Origin: Pseudomonadota bacterium
Lineage (GTDB): Bacteria; Pseudomonadota; Alphaproteobacteria; Acetobacterales; Acetobacteraceae
Assembly (NCBI GenBank): GCA_021784255.1
Contig: JAJXSZ010000045.1
Coordinates: 1-13,186, forward strand
Direction of reading: 5' to 3'
DNA length: 13,186 bases
The position numbers and the translations under genes were made by a program. Positions within the stretch are counted from its first letter, which is position 1. Each line of letters opens with the position of its first letter. Under the pieces are notes generated by a model, which saw only the letters and a list, made by a program, of their open reading frames with translations, made no database searches and had not been told where the DNA came from. Positions 7,670-13,186 of this stretch are shown here, piece by piece.

Positions 7670-8500
7670 ATGGGGAGAACGATGACGCTCATCACCCGTT
7701 TCGCGCCCTCGCCGACCGGGCTGCTGCATCTCGGTAGCGTGCGCGCCGCTGCCGCCGCGCATGCCCGCGCGCGAGCGGCCGGCGGGCACTTCCTGCTGCG
7801 CATCGAAGACATCGACCAGGCACGCTGCCGGCCCGAGTTCGCCGCCGCCATTACCGAGGATCTGCGCTGGCTCGGCCTCGACTGGGACGGCGAGGTGCGG
7901 GTGCAGTCGGAGCATTTCGCCGAATACGGCGCGGCACTCGCTGCGTTGCGCGCTCGTGGTCTGGTCTATCCCTGCTTCTGCTCGCGCGCGGATATCGCCC
8001 GCGCCGCGGCGGCGCCGCACGGCGCGGAGGAGGTCTATCCCGGCTCCTGCCGCCACCTGTCGCAGGCTGCGGCCGCGCGGCGCATCGCCGCGGGCGAGGC
8101 GCATGCATGGCGGCTCGATCTCGCGCGGGCCATGCCGGACGCGCCGCTCCTTCTCGACGACGAGGAGCAGGGGCGCATCCGTTGCGATCCTTCATCGTTC
8201 GGCGATGTCGTGCTGGCCCGCCGCGACGCGCCGGCGAGCTACCATCTCGCCGCCACGCACGACGACGCGCTGCAGGGCGTGACCCTGGTGCTGCGCGGCG
8301 AGGATCTGCGTCCGGCGGCGCATCTGCACCGGCTGCTGCAGCACCTCATGGGCTGGCCCGCGCCGCGCTACGCCCACGTCGCGCTCAAGCTCGGCGCCGA
8401 TGGCCGGCGACTGGCCAAGCGCGACCGGGCCGCCACGGTCCGCGCGCTGCGCGAAGCCGGCGCGGCGCCGACCGAGGTGATCGCCCTGGCGCTCGCCTGA
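7670..8500 (+). CDS. gluQ: glutamyl-Q tRNA(Asp) synthetase
   Basis: This 276-residue paralogue of the glutamyl-tRNA synthetase catalytic core lacks the anticodon-binding domain. It attaches glutamate to queuosine at position 34 of tRNA(Asp). Motifs are RFAPSPTGLLHLGS (HIGH-type site, about 10-23), the GluQ zinc site C102-x-C104, Y123-x3-C127, a LRGEDL segment near 208-213, and RRLAKR at 246-251 in place of KMSKS. About 276 residues fits the family (about 290) and excludes a full GluRS. The start at 7670 has GGAGG four nt upstream; an ATG at 7682 with GGGGAG four nt upstream gives MTLITRF and is equally compatible with homologues. The stop lies in a 15-bp tandem repeat. Also known as yadB. Confidence 0.93.
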   Translation: MGRTMTLITRFAPSPTGLLHLGSVRAAAAAHARARAAGGHFLLRIEDIDQARCRPEFAAAITEDLRWLGLDWDGEVRVQSEHFAEYGAALAALRARGLVYPCFCSRADIARAAAAPHGAEEVYPGSCRHLSQAAAARRIAAGEAHAWRLDLARAMPDAPLLLDDEEQGRIRCDPSSFGDVVLARRDAPASYHLAATHDDALQGVTLVLRGEDLRPAAHLHRLLQHLMGWPAPRYAHVALKLGADGRRLAKRDRAATVRALREAGAAPTEVIALALA

Positions 8501-8565
8501 GCCGTGCTGGCCTGAGCAGCGCAGGCCTGAGCAGCGCTGGCCTGAGCAGCGCTCGCCTGGAGCGC
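8491..8565. repeat. 15-bp tandem repeat, about five units, spanning the gluQ stop codon
   Basis: Units begin at 8491, 8506, 8521, 8536 and 8551. Units 2-4 read GC(T/A)GGCCTGAGCAGC and differ only at one base; unit 1 (GCTCGCCTGAGCCGT) contains the last codons and stop of gluQ, and unit 5 is diverged. Because 15 is a multiple of three, units 1-4 each place a TGA in the gluQ frame, giving four successive in-frame stops. It fills most of the 94-bp gap before the convergent dehydrogenase gene. It looks like slippage duplication of the gene's end; no other function is evident. Confidence 0.85.
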
Positions 8566-8594
8566 GGTTGTCGGAGAGGCGCGCGCCGCGGTCG

Positions 8595-9584
8595 TTACGC
8601 GTTGCGCCGCAACGCCTCGGGGTTCACCACGTAGCCGGGGTCGAGCTTACCGTCAAAATATTCGAGCAGGTTCGCCACGGCGCGCAGCGACATTTTCTCG
8701 TAGCATTCGAGCGGGGCGGCGGCGTTGTGCGGGCTCAGCACCACGTTCGGCATCGCCAGCAGCGGGCTCTCCAGATCCGGCGGCTCGCGCACCAGCACGT
8801 CGAGCCCGGCCGCCTCGATCCGCTCCTCGCGCAGTGCGGCGACCAGCGCCGCCTCCTCGACCAGCGGGCCGCGCGCGGTGTTGATCAGCCAGGCCGTCGG
8901 CTTCATCGCGGCGAGGAAGTCGCCTCCCACCATCCCGCGCGTCGCGGCCGAGAGCGGGCAGTGCAGGGTCACGACGTCGGCGCGCGGCAGCGCCTCCATC
9001 ACGTCGACCACTGGTTCGTAGCCGTCGGCGGCGATGCGTGGCACCGGGAAGGCGGGGTCGCGCACCATCACCTGCATGTCGAAGGCCTTGCACAGCCGCG
9101 CGGCGCGCGGGCCGATGCGCCCGTAGCCGATCACCAGCACGTGGCGACCGGCCAGCTCGTGCATGCGTCGCCCGTGCTGGATCATCCAGGTGCCGGCGCG
9201 TACCGACTGGTCGTATTCCACGGTCCGGCGCGCCAGCGCCAGCATCAGCATCAGCGCATGTTCCGCAACCGAAAGGTCGTTGGCGCCATTGACCACGCCG
9301 ACGACGACATCGCGCCTGGTGCAGGCCGGGATGTCGATGGTGTCGTAGCCGACGCCGAAGCGGCTGATGACGCGCAGCCTCGGGGCGGTCGCGAGCAGCG
9401 CCTCCTGGACCCGCTCCAGGCCGACCATGATCCCGTCGGCGTCGCCGATCGTGGCGGCGAGCTCGCGCTCCATCGGCGGGCCGCGGAAGGCATCGGTCAG
9501 CACCGTCAGCTCGATATCCCTGCGCCCGGCGAGCCTGGCCATCGCGTTAGGGTGCAACGCCCGGCACAGAACGACTTTGTACAT
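8595..9584 (-). CDS. NAD(P)-dependent D-2-hydroxyacid dehydrogenase (phosphoglycerate dehydrogenase-like)
   Basis: This 329-residue protein has the two-domain fold of D-isomer-specific 2-hydroxyacid dehydrogenases. The nucleotide-binding domain carries GYGRIG at 153-158, with D176 after the second strand, which favours NAD over NADP. Catalytic residues are R238 (NTARGP), E267 (VREPP) and H286 (SPHNAA). It lacks the C-terminal ACT/regulatory extension of long serine-pathway SerA, so the substrate may be a glycerate, glyoxylate or other 2-keto acid rather than 3-phosphoglycerate. The ATG at 9584 has GGAAGG seven nt upstream. It is divergent from the leuA transcription unit and convergent with gluQ; no pathway partner is adjacent. 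Confidence 0.9.
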   Translation of the reverse strand: MYKVVLCRALHPNAMARLAGRRDIELTVLTDAFRGPPMERELAATIGDADGIMVGLERVQEALLATAPRLRVISRFGVGYDTIDIPACTRRDVVVGVVNGANDLSVAEHALMLMLALARRTVEYDQSVRAGTWMIQHGRRMHELAGRHVLVIGYGRIGPRAARLCKAFDMQVMVRDPAFPVPRIAADGYEPVVDVMEALPRADVVTLHCPLSAATRGMVGGDFLAAMKPTAWLINTARGPLVEEAALVAALREERIEAAGLDVLVREPPDLESPLLAMPNVVLSPHNAAAPLECYEKMSLRAVANLLEYFDGKLDPGYVVNPEALRRNA

Positions 9585-9614
9585 TCACCAACCTTCCCTG
9601 ATCGGCCGCCATGC

Positions 9615-9643
9615 TTGCATTCCCTGTGTCGCGCGGCTAGAAC
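9615..9643 (+). promoter_or_regulatory. sigma70-like promoter for the leuA leader
   Basis: TTGCAT (9615-9620) and TAGAAC (9638-9643) are separated by exactly 17 nt. Transcription would start at about 9650, essentially at the GTG of the candidate leader peptide, so that peptide would be translated from a leaderless mRNA. That explains why the GTG has no spaced ribosome binding site. The hexamers match the consensus at three and four of six positions, so support comes mostly from spacing and position. Confidence 0.45.
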
Positions 9644-9650
9644 CCGGGGT

Positions 9651-9743
9651 GTGATCAGCATCGCCGCCCTTCACATTTCTCTGTGTGCCCGCCGTCCGGC
9701 GGCCGGCGATGCGCTGCTGCTCCTTCGACTTACCCGCCCCTGA
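9651..9743 (+). CDS. candidate leucine-rich leader peptide of leuA (30 codons)
   Basis: A GTG at 9651 opens a 30-codon frame ending at TGA 9741-9743, 81 nt before leuA. It contains a Leu cluster CTG CTG CTC CTT CGA CTT at 9714-9731, the arrangement of attenuator leader peptides. Two of those five Leu codons, and one at 9669, are CTT, a codon I find only once among roughly 40 Leu codons of leuA itself; rare codons would make stalling more sensitive. No ribosome site precedes the GTG, consistent with a leaderless start at the predicted promoter. Caution: the same frame is open far upstream as a shadow of the dehydrogenase, so openness alone is no evidence. A 39-codon frame from ATG 9709 that overlaps leuA by ATGA is the competing reading, but it is not Leu-rich. 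Confidence 0.45.
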   Translation: MISIAALHISLCARRPAAGDALLLLRLTRP

Positions 9744-9818
9744 GCGTCACGCCGGGCGGCTCTGCGCCGGCATCGCTCAGGGGGTTCCCTGGGAAAGCCT
9801 GCGCATCACCGAAGGAGC
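9706..9818 (+). promoter_or_regulatory. leuA 5' leader RNA with mutually exclusive helices
   Basis: Three complementary pairs are visible. (a) GCTCCTTCG (9719-9727), in the Leu codon run, is complementary over 9 nt to CGAAGGAGC (9810-9818), which contains the leuA Shine-Dalgarno. (b) CCCCTGAGCG (9737-9746), spanning the leader stop, pairs with CGCTCAGGGG (9774-9783) as a 10-bp stem, with an inner GCCGG/CCGGC stem at 9751-9755 and 9767-9771. (c) GCGATGC (9706-9712) pairs with GCATCGC (9770-9776) and excludes (b). A ribosome on the Leu codons would break (a) and expose the leuA start; one at the stop would break (b). No T-tract terminator is obvious, so control may be translational. Confidence 0.45.
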
Positions 9819-9824
9819 GCCATC

Positions 9825-11399
9825 ATGACCATCGACCATCCGAATTTCGGCAACATCGCCGATGACCGCCTGATCATTTTCGACACCACGCTGCGCGACG
9901 GCGAGCAGTCGCCCGGCTTCTCGATGAACCTCGCCGAGAAGCTGCGCATGGCCGAGGCGCTGGCCGAGCTGGGCGTGGACGTCATCGAGGCCGGATTCCC
10001 GATCGCCTCGGAAGGCGACTACGAGAGCGTGCGCGCCATCGCCCAGTCCATCCAGGGGCCGGTGATCTGCGGCCTCGCCCGTTCCGGCCGCGCCGACATC
10101 CTGCGCGCCGCGGAGGCCGTGGCCCCGGCAGAGCGGCGGCGCATCCATACCTTCATCAGCACCTCGCCGCTGCACATGAAGTACAAGCTGCGCATGGAGC
10201 CCGAGGCGGTGCTCGCGGCCGTCGCCGACAGCGTGGCGCTGGCGCGCCAGCACACCGACGACGTCGAGTGGTCCGCCGAGGACGGCAGCCGCACCGAGCC
10301 GGAATTCCTCTGCCGCTGCGTCGAGGCGGCGATCCGCGCCGGCGCCACCACGATCAACATTCCGGACACGGTCGGCTACGCCCTGCCGCAGGACATGGCG
10401 CGCCTCTTCACCATGGTGCGCGAGCGCGTCCCGGGGGCGGAGAAGGTGATCTTCTCCGCGCACAACCACAACGATCTCGGGCTCGCCGTCGCCAACACCA
10501 TCGCCTCGGTCAACGCCGGCGCGCGCCAGGTGGAATGCACCATCAACGGCATCGGCGAGCGGGCCGGCAACGCGGCGCTGGAGGAGATCGTGATGGCGAT
10601 CCGCACCCGCCCGGATTCGGTGCCGGCCAGGCCCCAGGTGGCGACGGAGAACATCCTGCGCACCTCGCGTCTTCTCTCGACGATTACCGGCTTCGACGTG
10701 CAGCCCAACAAGGCGATCGTCGGGCGCAACGCCTTCGCCCACGAAAGCGGCATCCACCAGGACGGCGTGCTCAAGAACGCGGCGACCTACGAGATCATGA
10801 CACCGGAAAGCGTGGGCTGGACCAAGTCCTCGCTGGTGATGGGCAAACATTCCGGCCGCGCCGCGTTCCGCGACAAGCTGCGCGCGATGGGCTACGGCGA
10901 CCTGGGAGAGAACCAGCTCAACGACGCGTTCCGCCGCTTCAAGGACCTCGCCGACCGCAAGAAGGTGGTCTACGACGAGGACATCATGGCGCTGGTCGAC
11001 GACGAGGTGATGCGCGACCACGACCGCATCCGCTTCGTCTCGCTCGACGTGCATGCCGGCAGCAAGGCGAAGCCCAGCGCGGTGTTGGAACTGGAGATCG
11101 ACGGCGTCACCCGCGCCGCGACCGCCACCGGCGACGGACCCGTCGATGCCACCTTCATTGCCATCCGCAAGCTGTTCCAGCACGAGGCGACGCTGCGCCT
11201 CTACTCGGTCGGCGCCATCACCGAGGGCACCGACGCGCAGGCGCGCGTGACGGTGCGCCTCGAGGAAGAGGGCAAGATGGTGGACGGGCAGGGCGCGGAC
11301 ACCGACACCATCGTCGCCTCCGCCCGCGCCTATGTGCACGCGCTGAACAAGCTCCTGGTAAAACGCACCCGCACCGAGCCCGCTGCGTTATCCGCTTGA
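9825..11399 (+). CDS. leuA: 2-isopropylmalate synthase
   Basis: This 524-residue enzyme condenses acetyl-CoA with 2-ketoisovalerate, the first committed step of leucine synthesis. The TIM-barrel domain has DTTLRDGEQSPG at 20-31 (metal ligand D20) and the metal-binding HNHND with H213 and H215. Further features are the INGIGERAGNAALEE segment and HESGIHQDG of the linker region. The C-terminal part, from about 390, is the leucine-binding regulatory domain (VSLDVHAGSKAKPSAVLELEIDG onward), so feedback inhibition by leucine is expected. Length is typical of the bacterial type of about 510-520 residues. The ATG at 9825 has GGAG seven nt upstream, the same site that can be masked by the leader. No other leu gene follows. 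Confidence 0.97.
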   Translation: MTIDHPNFGNIADDRLIIFDTTLRDGEQSPGFSMNLAEKLRMAEALAELGVDVIEAGFPIASEGDYESVRAIAQSIQGPVICGLARSGRADILRAAEAVAPAERRRIHTFISTSPLHMKYKLRMEPEAVLAAVADSVALARQHTDDVEWSAEDGSRTEPEFLCRCVEAAIRAGATTINIPDTVGYALPQDMARLFTMVRERVPGAEKVIFSAHNHNDLGLAVANTIASVNAGARQVECTINGIGERAGNAALEEIVMAIRTRPDSVPARPQVATENILRTSRLLSTITGFDVQPNKAIVGRNAFAHESGIHQDGVLKNAATYEIMTPESVGWTKSSLVMGKHSGRAAFRDKLRAMGYGDLGENQLNDAFRRFKDLADRKKVVYDEDIMALVDDEVMRDHDRIRFVSLDVHAGSKAKPSAVLELEIDGVTRAATATGDGPVDATFIAIRKLFQHEATLRLYSVGAITEGTDAQARVTVRLEEEGKMVDGQGADTDTIVASARAYVHALNKLLVKRTRTEPAALSA

Positions 11400-11403
11400 T
11401 CTT

Positions 11404-11435
11404 ACAACAAAGATAAACCCGAGCCCGCCTCGGGT
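11404..11435 (-). terminator. intrinsic terminator of the amidohydrolase-GTPase operon
   Basis: Read on the minus strand, a 7-bp stem (ACCCGAG / CTCGGGT, 11417-11435, 5-nt loop) is followed directly by TTATCTTTGTTGT. This is a classical hairpin plus T-rich tail, rare in so GC-rich a window. It ends transcripts coming from the GTPase gene 39 nt away. The same hairpin lies 17 nt after the leuA stop but has no T-tract in that direction. Confidence 0.75.
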
Positions 11436-11447
11436 CGGGGTCGGTTG

Positions 11448-11466
11448 GCCGCCGGGCACGGGCGGC
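11448..11466. terminator. second GC hairpin in the leuA/GTPase convergent gap
   Basis: GCCGCC (11448-11453) and GGCGGC (11461-11466) form a 6-bp stem with a 7-nt loop. No T-tract follows on the plus strand. It may help end leuA transcription or simply reflect GC-rich composition. Confidence 0.3.
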
Positions 11467-11473
11467 GGGACGG

Positions 11474-12388
11474 TCATGGCGGGGCCGTCCGGCCGCAACT
11501 CGCCGGGCCCTGCCACAGGGCGGCGGCGAATTCGGTCGCCAGGCCCGCCGGCTCCAGTGCCTCGGTACCGATCACCACCAGAGCCCGCTCGGCCGGCGCC
11601 CCGGCGCGGGTGAAGGCCCAGCGCTCGGCGGCGTATTGCAGCAGGAAGTCGCCGGCGTCGTCGTCGAGCCCGCAGAAGCCCTTGATGCGCAGCACCGAGA
11701 CGGGCAGGGCGGCGAGCAGGGCGCGCAGGGCGGCGCGGTCGAATGGCCGCGCGTCGCGCCAGGTCCAGGTGCGGAACGGATGCGCGGCGGCGGCGAGGAA
11801 ACGCGCGCGCGCATGCGGGACGGCAAAGTCGAGCTCGGCGAGGCTGGGCCCGTCATGCCGCGCTTCGATCAGGTGCGCCTGCGGGCGGATGGCGCGGACC
11901 AGCTCGCGGCTGCGCGCCAGTCGCTCGCCCGCGAGGTCGGTCTTGGTCAGCACCACGATGTCGGCATAGGCGAGCTGCCCGCGCACCACCTCGCCTACCG
12001 CCGCGTCGGCCAGCAGGCGCGCAAGGTCGGCGGCGTCGGCCAGCACCACCAGTGGCCCCAGCTCATAGCCAGGCTCGATCAGCGCGAGCTGCGCGATGCG
12101 CCAGGGGTCGGCGACGCCGCTCGCTTCCACGATCACCAGCGCCGGCCCGCCCGCCGCGACGCGCTCCAGCGCCAGGCCGAAATCCTCGCCGATCGAGCAG
12201 CACACGCAGCCATTGGTCAGCGTCATGCTGGTGGCGTCCGCCGCCGCGAGCAGCGCCGCGTCCACCGCGATGGCGCCGAAATCGTTGACCAGAACCGCGA
12301 TCTTCCGGTCCGCCTGGGCGAGAAGCCGGTTGACCAGCGTCGTCTTGCCGGCGCCGAGGAAGCCGCCGACGACGAGCAGCCGGATCAC
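11474..12388 (-). CDS. COG0523 (CobW/ZNG1-type) GTPase, putative metallochaperone
   Basis: This 304-residue G3E-family GTPase carries Walker A GFLGAGKTT at about 9-17, the metal-binding GCVCC motif (C61, C63, C64) that defines COG0523, EASGVADP at about 88-95 (Walker B region), and TKTD at 148-151 as guanine-specificity loop. The C-terminal CobW_C domain covers about 210-304 (VLRIKGF core). Family members deliver Zn, Co or Fe to client enzymes or take part in cobalamin and nitrile hydratase maturation. The His-rich loop of many members is not evident. The GTG start overlaps the amidohydrolase TGA (GTGA), implying coupled translation and suggesting the amidohydrolase, a metal enzyme, may be its client. 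No Zur-type operator was seen. Confidence 0.9.
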   Translation of the reverse strand: MIRLLVVGGFLGAGKTTLVNRLLAQADRKIAVLVNDFGAIAVDAALLAAADATSMTLTNGCVCCSIGEDFGLALERVAAGGPALVIVEASGVADPWRIAQLALIEPGYELGPLVVLADAADLARLLADAAVGEVVRGQLAYADIVVLTKTDLAGERLARSRELVRAIRPQAHLIEARHDGPSLAELDFAVPHARARFLAAAAHPFRTWTWRDARPFDRAALRALLAALPVSVLRIKGFCGLDDDAGDFLLQYAAERWAFTRAGAPAERALVVIGTEALEPAGLATEFAAALWQGPASCGRTAPP

Positions 12389-13186
12389 GGCTGGCAGACC
12401 TCGCCGGCCAGCACCGTCGCCCGCACGCCGATCTCGCGCAGCCGTTCCGGCGCAACCTCGAACGGGTCCTCGTCGAGCACCGCGAAGTCGGCGAATTTGC
12501 CGGGCGCGATGCTGCCGATCGCGTGGTCGAGCCGCAGCGTCCAGGCCGGACCGAGCGTCACCGCGTGCAGCGCCTGCGCGACCTCGAGCCGTTCCGCCGC
12601 GGCGAAGATGCGCCCCTGCGAGGTCAGCCGGTTGACCGCACACCACATCGAGAACAGCGGGCCGAGCGGGGTGACCGGCGCGTCGGAGTGGATCGCGATC
12701 GGCACGCCCTCGCGCAGGGCGGTTGCGGCGGCGTTCATCCTCGGCGCGCGCACCGGTCCCGCGGTCAGCGCCGCGTGCTGCTCGCCCCAGTAATAGAGGT
12801 GGTTGGCGAAGAGATTGGCCGCCATGCCGAGGGCCGCCATGCGCCGGAACTGTGCCGCGTCGGCCATCTGGCAGTGCTGCAGGGTGGTGCGGTGCTCCGG
12901 GCGCGGGCAGCGCGCGAGCACGCACTCGAGGACGGCGATCGCGGTCTCGCTCGCCTCGTCGCCGTTGGTGTGGATGTGGATCTGCGCGCGGGCGCGCAGA
13001 TAAGCCTCGACGATGCCCTCGAGCTCGGCGGGTGCGATGTACCACATGCCGTTCGCCGTACCGTTGTGGTAGCCGGGCCAGCGCAGCCGCGCGGTGAAGC
13101 CCTGGATCGAGCCATCGACCGTCAGCTTCACGATGCCGAGATGGAGCTTCTCGGTGCTGGTGCCGAGCAGTTCGCCGATCCGCGCG
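12385..13186 (-). CDS. YtcJ-like metal-dependent amidohydrolase (5' part outside window)
   Basis: The visible 267 codons are the C-terminal half of an amidohydrolase of the YtcJ type (amidohydrolase_3), normally about 540 residues. They show KLTVDGSIQGFTARL, metal-site His residues in IHIHTNGDEA and TLQHCQM, the catalytic Asp in IAIHSDAPVTPLGP, and the closing beta-sandwich (GSIAPGKFADFAVLDEDPF) shared with imidazolonepropionase and N-substituted formamide deformylase relatives. The frame is open to the window edge, so start and promoter are not visible. It is translated ahead of, and overlaps by four bases, the COG0523 GTPase. The substrate is unknown; hydrolysis of amide or formyl C-N bonds is the family's chemistry. 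Confidence 0.9.
   Translation of the reverse strand, partial: ARIGELLGTSTEKLHLGIVKLTVDGSIQGFTARLRWPGYHNGTANGMWYIAPAELEGIVEAYLRARAQIHIHTNGDEASETAIAVLECVLARCPRPEHRTTLQHCQMADAAQFRRMAALGMAANLFANHLYYWGEQHAALTAGPVRAPRMNAAATALREGVPIAIHSDAPVTPLGPLFSMWCAVNRLTSQGRIFAAAERLEVAQALHAVTLGPAWTLRLDHAIGSIAPGKFADFAVLDEDPFEVAPERLREIGVRATVLAGEVCQP

Noticed and set aside
8568..9650. Long plus-strand open frame opposite the dehydrogenase gene, leading into the leuA leader frame
   Set aside because: It is antisense to a clear dehydrogenase with intact catalytic residues. Only the portion after the predicted promoter is considered as a leader.
9709..9828. 39-codon frame from ATG 9709 overlapping the leuA ATG by ATGA
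   Set aside because: The overlap is tempting, but no ribosome site precedes the ATG, the peptide is not Leu-rich and it resembles nothing I know. Kept only as an alternative to the leader peptide.
1..13186. CRISPR array, insertion sequence, prophage or defence island
   Set aside because: No spaced direct repeats of CRISPR length, no transposase or integrase motifs, and gene content is housekeeping and metabolic throughout.

Overview
The window is chromosomal DNA of about 70% GC, packed with genes on both strands. Several features point to an alphaproteobacterium, possibly Rhodospirillales/Acetobacteraceae: a DUF2007 + methyltransferase pair divergent from a long-chain polyprenyl diphosphate synthase, a stand-alone HNH nuclease, a GluQ enzyme, a Tat-type solute-binding protein, and frequent GTG/TTG starts with 4-base overlaps. 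The placement is an inference from gene content and style. I see no rRNA, tRNA, CRISPR array, insertion sequence or phage gene.

Layout. (1) 1-920, minus: a DUF2007 protein translationally coupled to a TrmN6-like methyltransferase that runs off the left edge. (2) 1076-2113, plus: polyprenyl diphosphate synthase for the ubiquinone side chain, ending at a strong palindromic hairpin. (3) 6698 down to 2164, minus: a transport and metabolism operon with a Tat-exported solute-binding protein, two MalF/MalG-type permeases and an omega-transaminase. No ATPase gene is in the cluster. (4) 7521-6961, minus: HNH endonuclease, divergent from (5) gluQ, plus, 7670-8500. The stop codon of gluQ lies inside a 15-bp tandem repeat. 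(6) 9584-8595, minus: D-2-hydroxyacid dehydrogenase, divergent from (7) leuA, plus, 9825-11399. leuA is preceded by what looks like a leucine-responsive leader. (8) 13186 down to 11474, minus: a YtcJ-like amidohydrolase (its N-terminal part lies outside the window) coupled to a COG0523 metallochaperone-type GTPase. It ends at an intrinsic terminator facing leuA.

Most genes are housekeeping or ordinary metabolism. The most interesting signal is the leuA 5' region. A sigma70-like promoter sits 7 nt before a GTG that would start a leaderless 30-codon peptide. Five of six consecutive codons in that peptide are Leu. The Leu run is perfectly complementary over 9 nt to the leuA Shine-Dalgarno region, and a second 10-bp helix spans the peptide's stop codon. 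This suggests leucine-controlled attenuation, with a possible translational component. It is a prediction from sequence alone.
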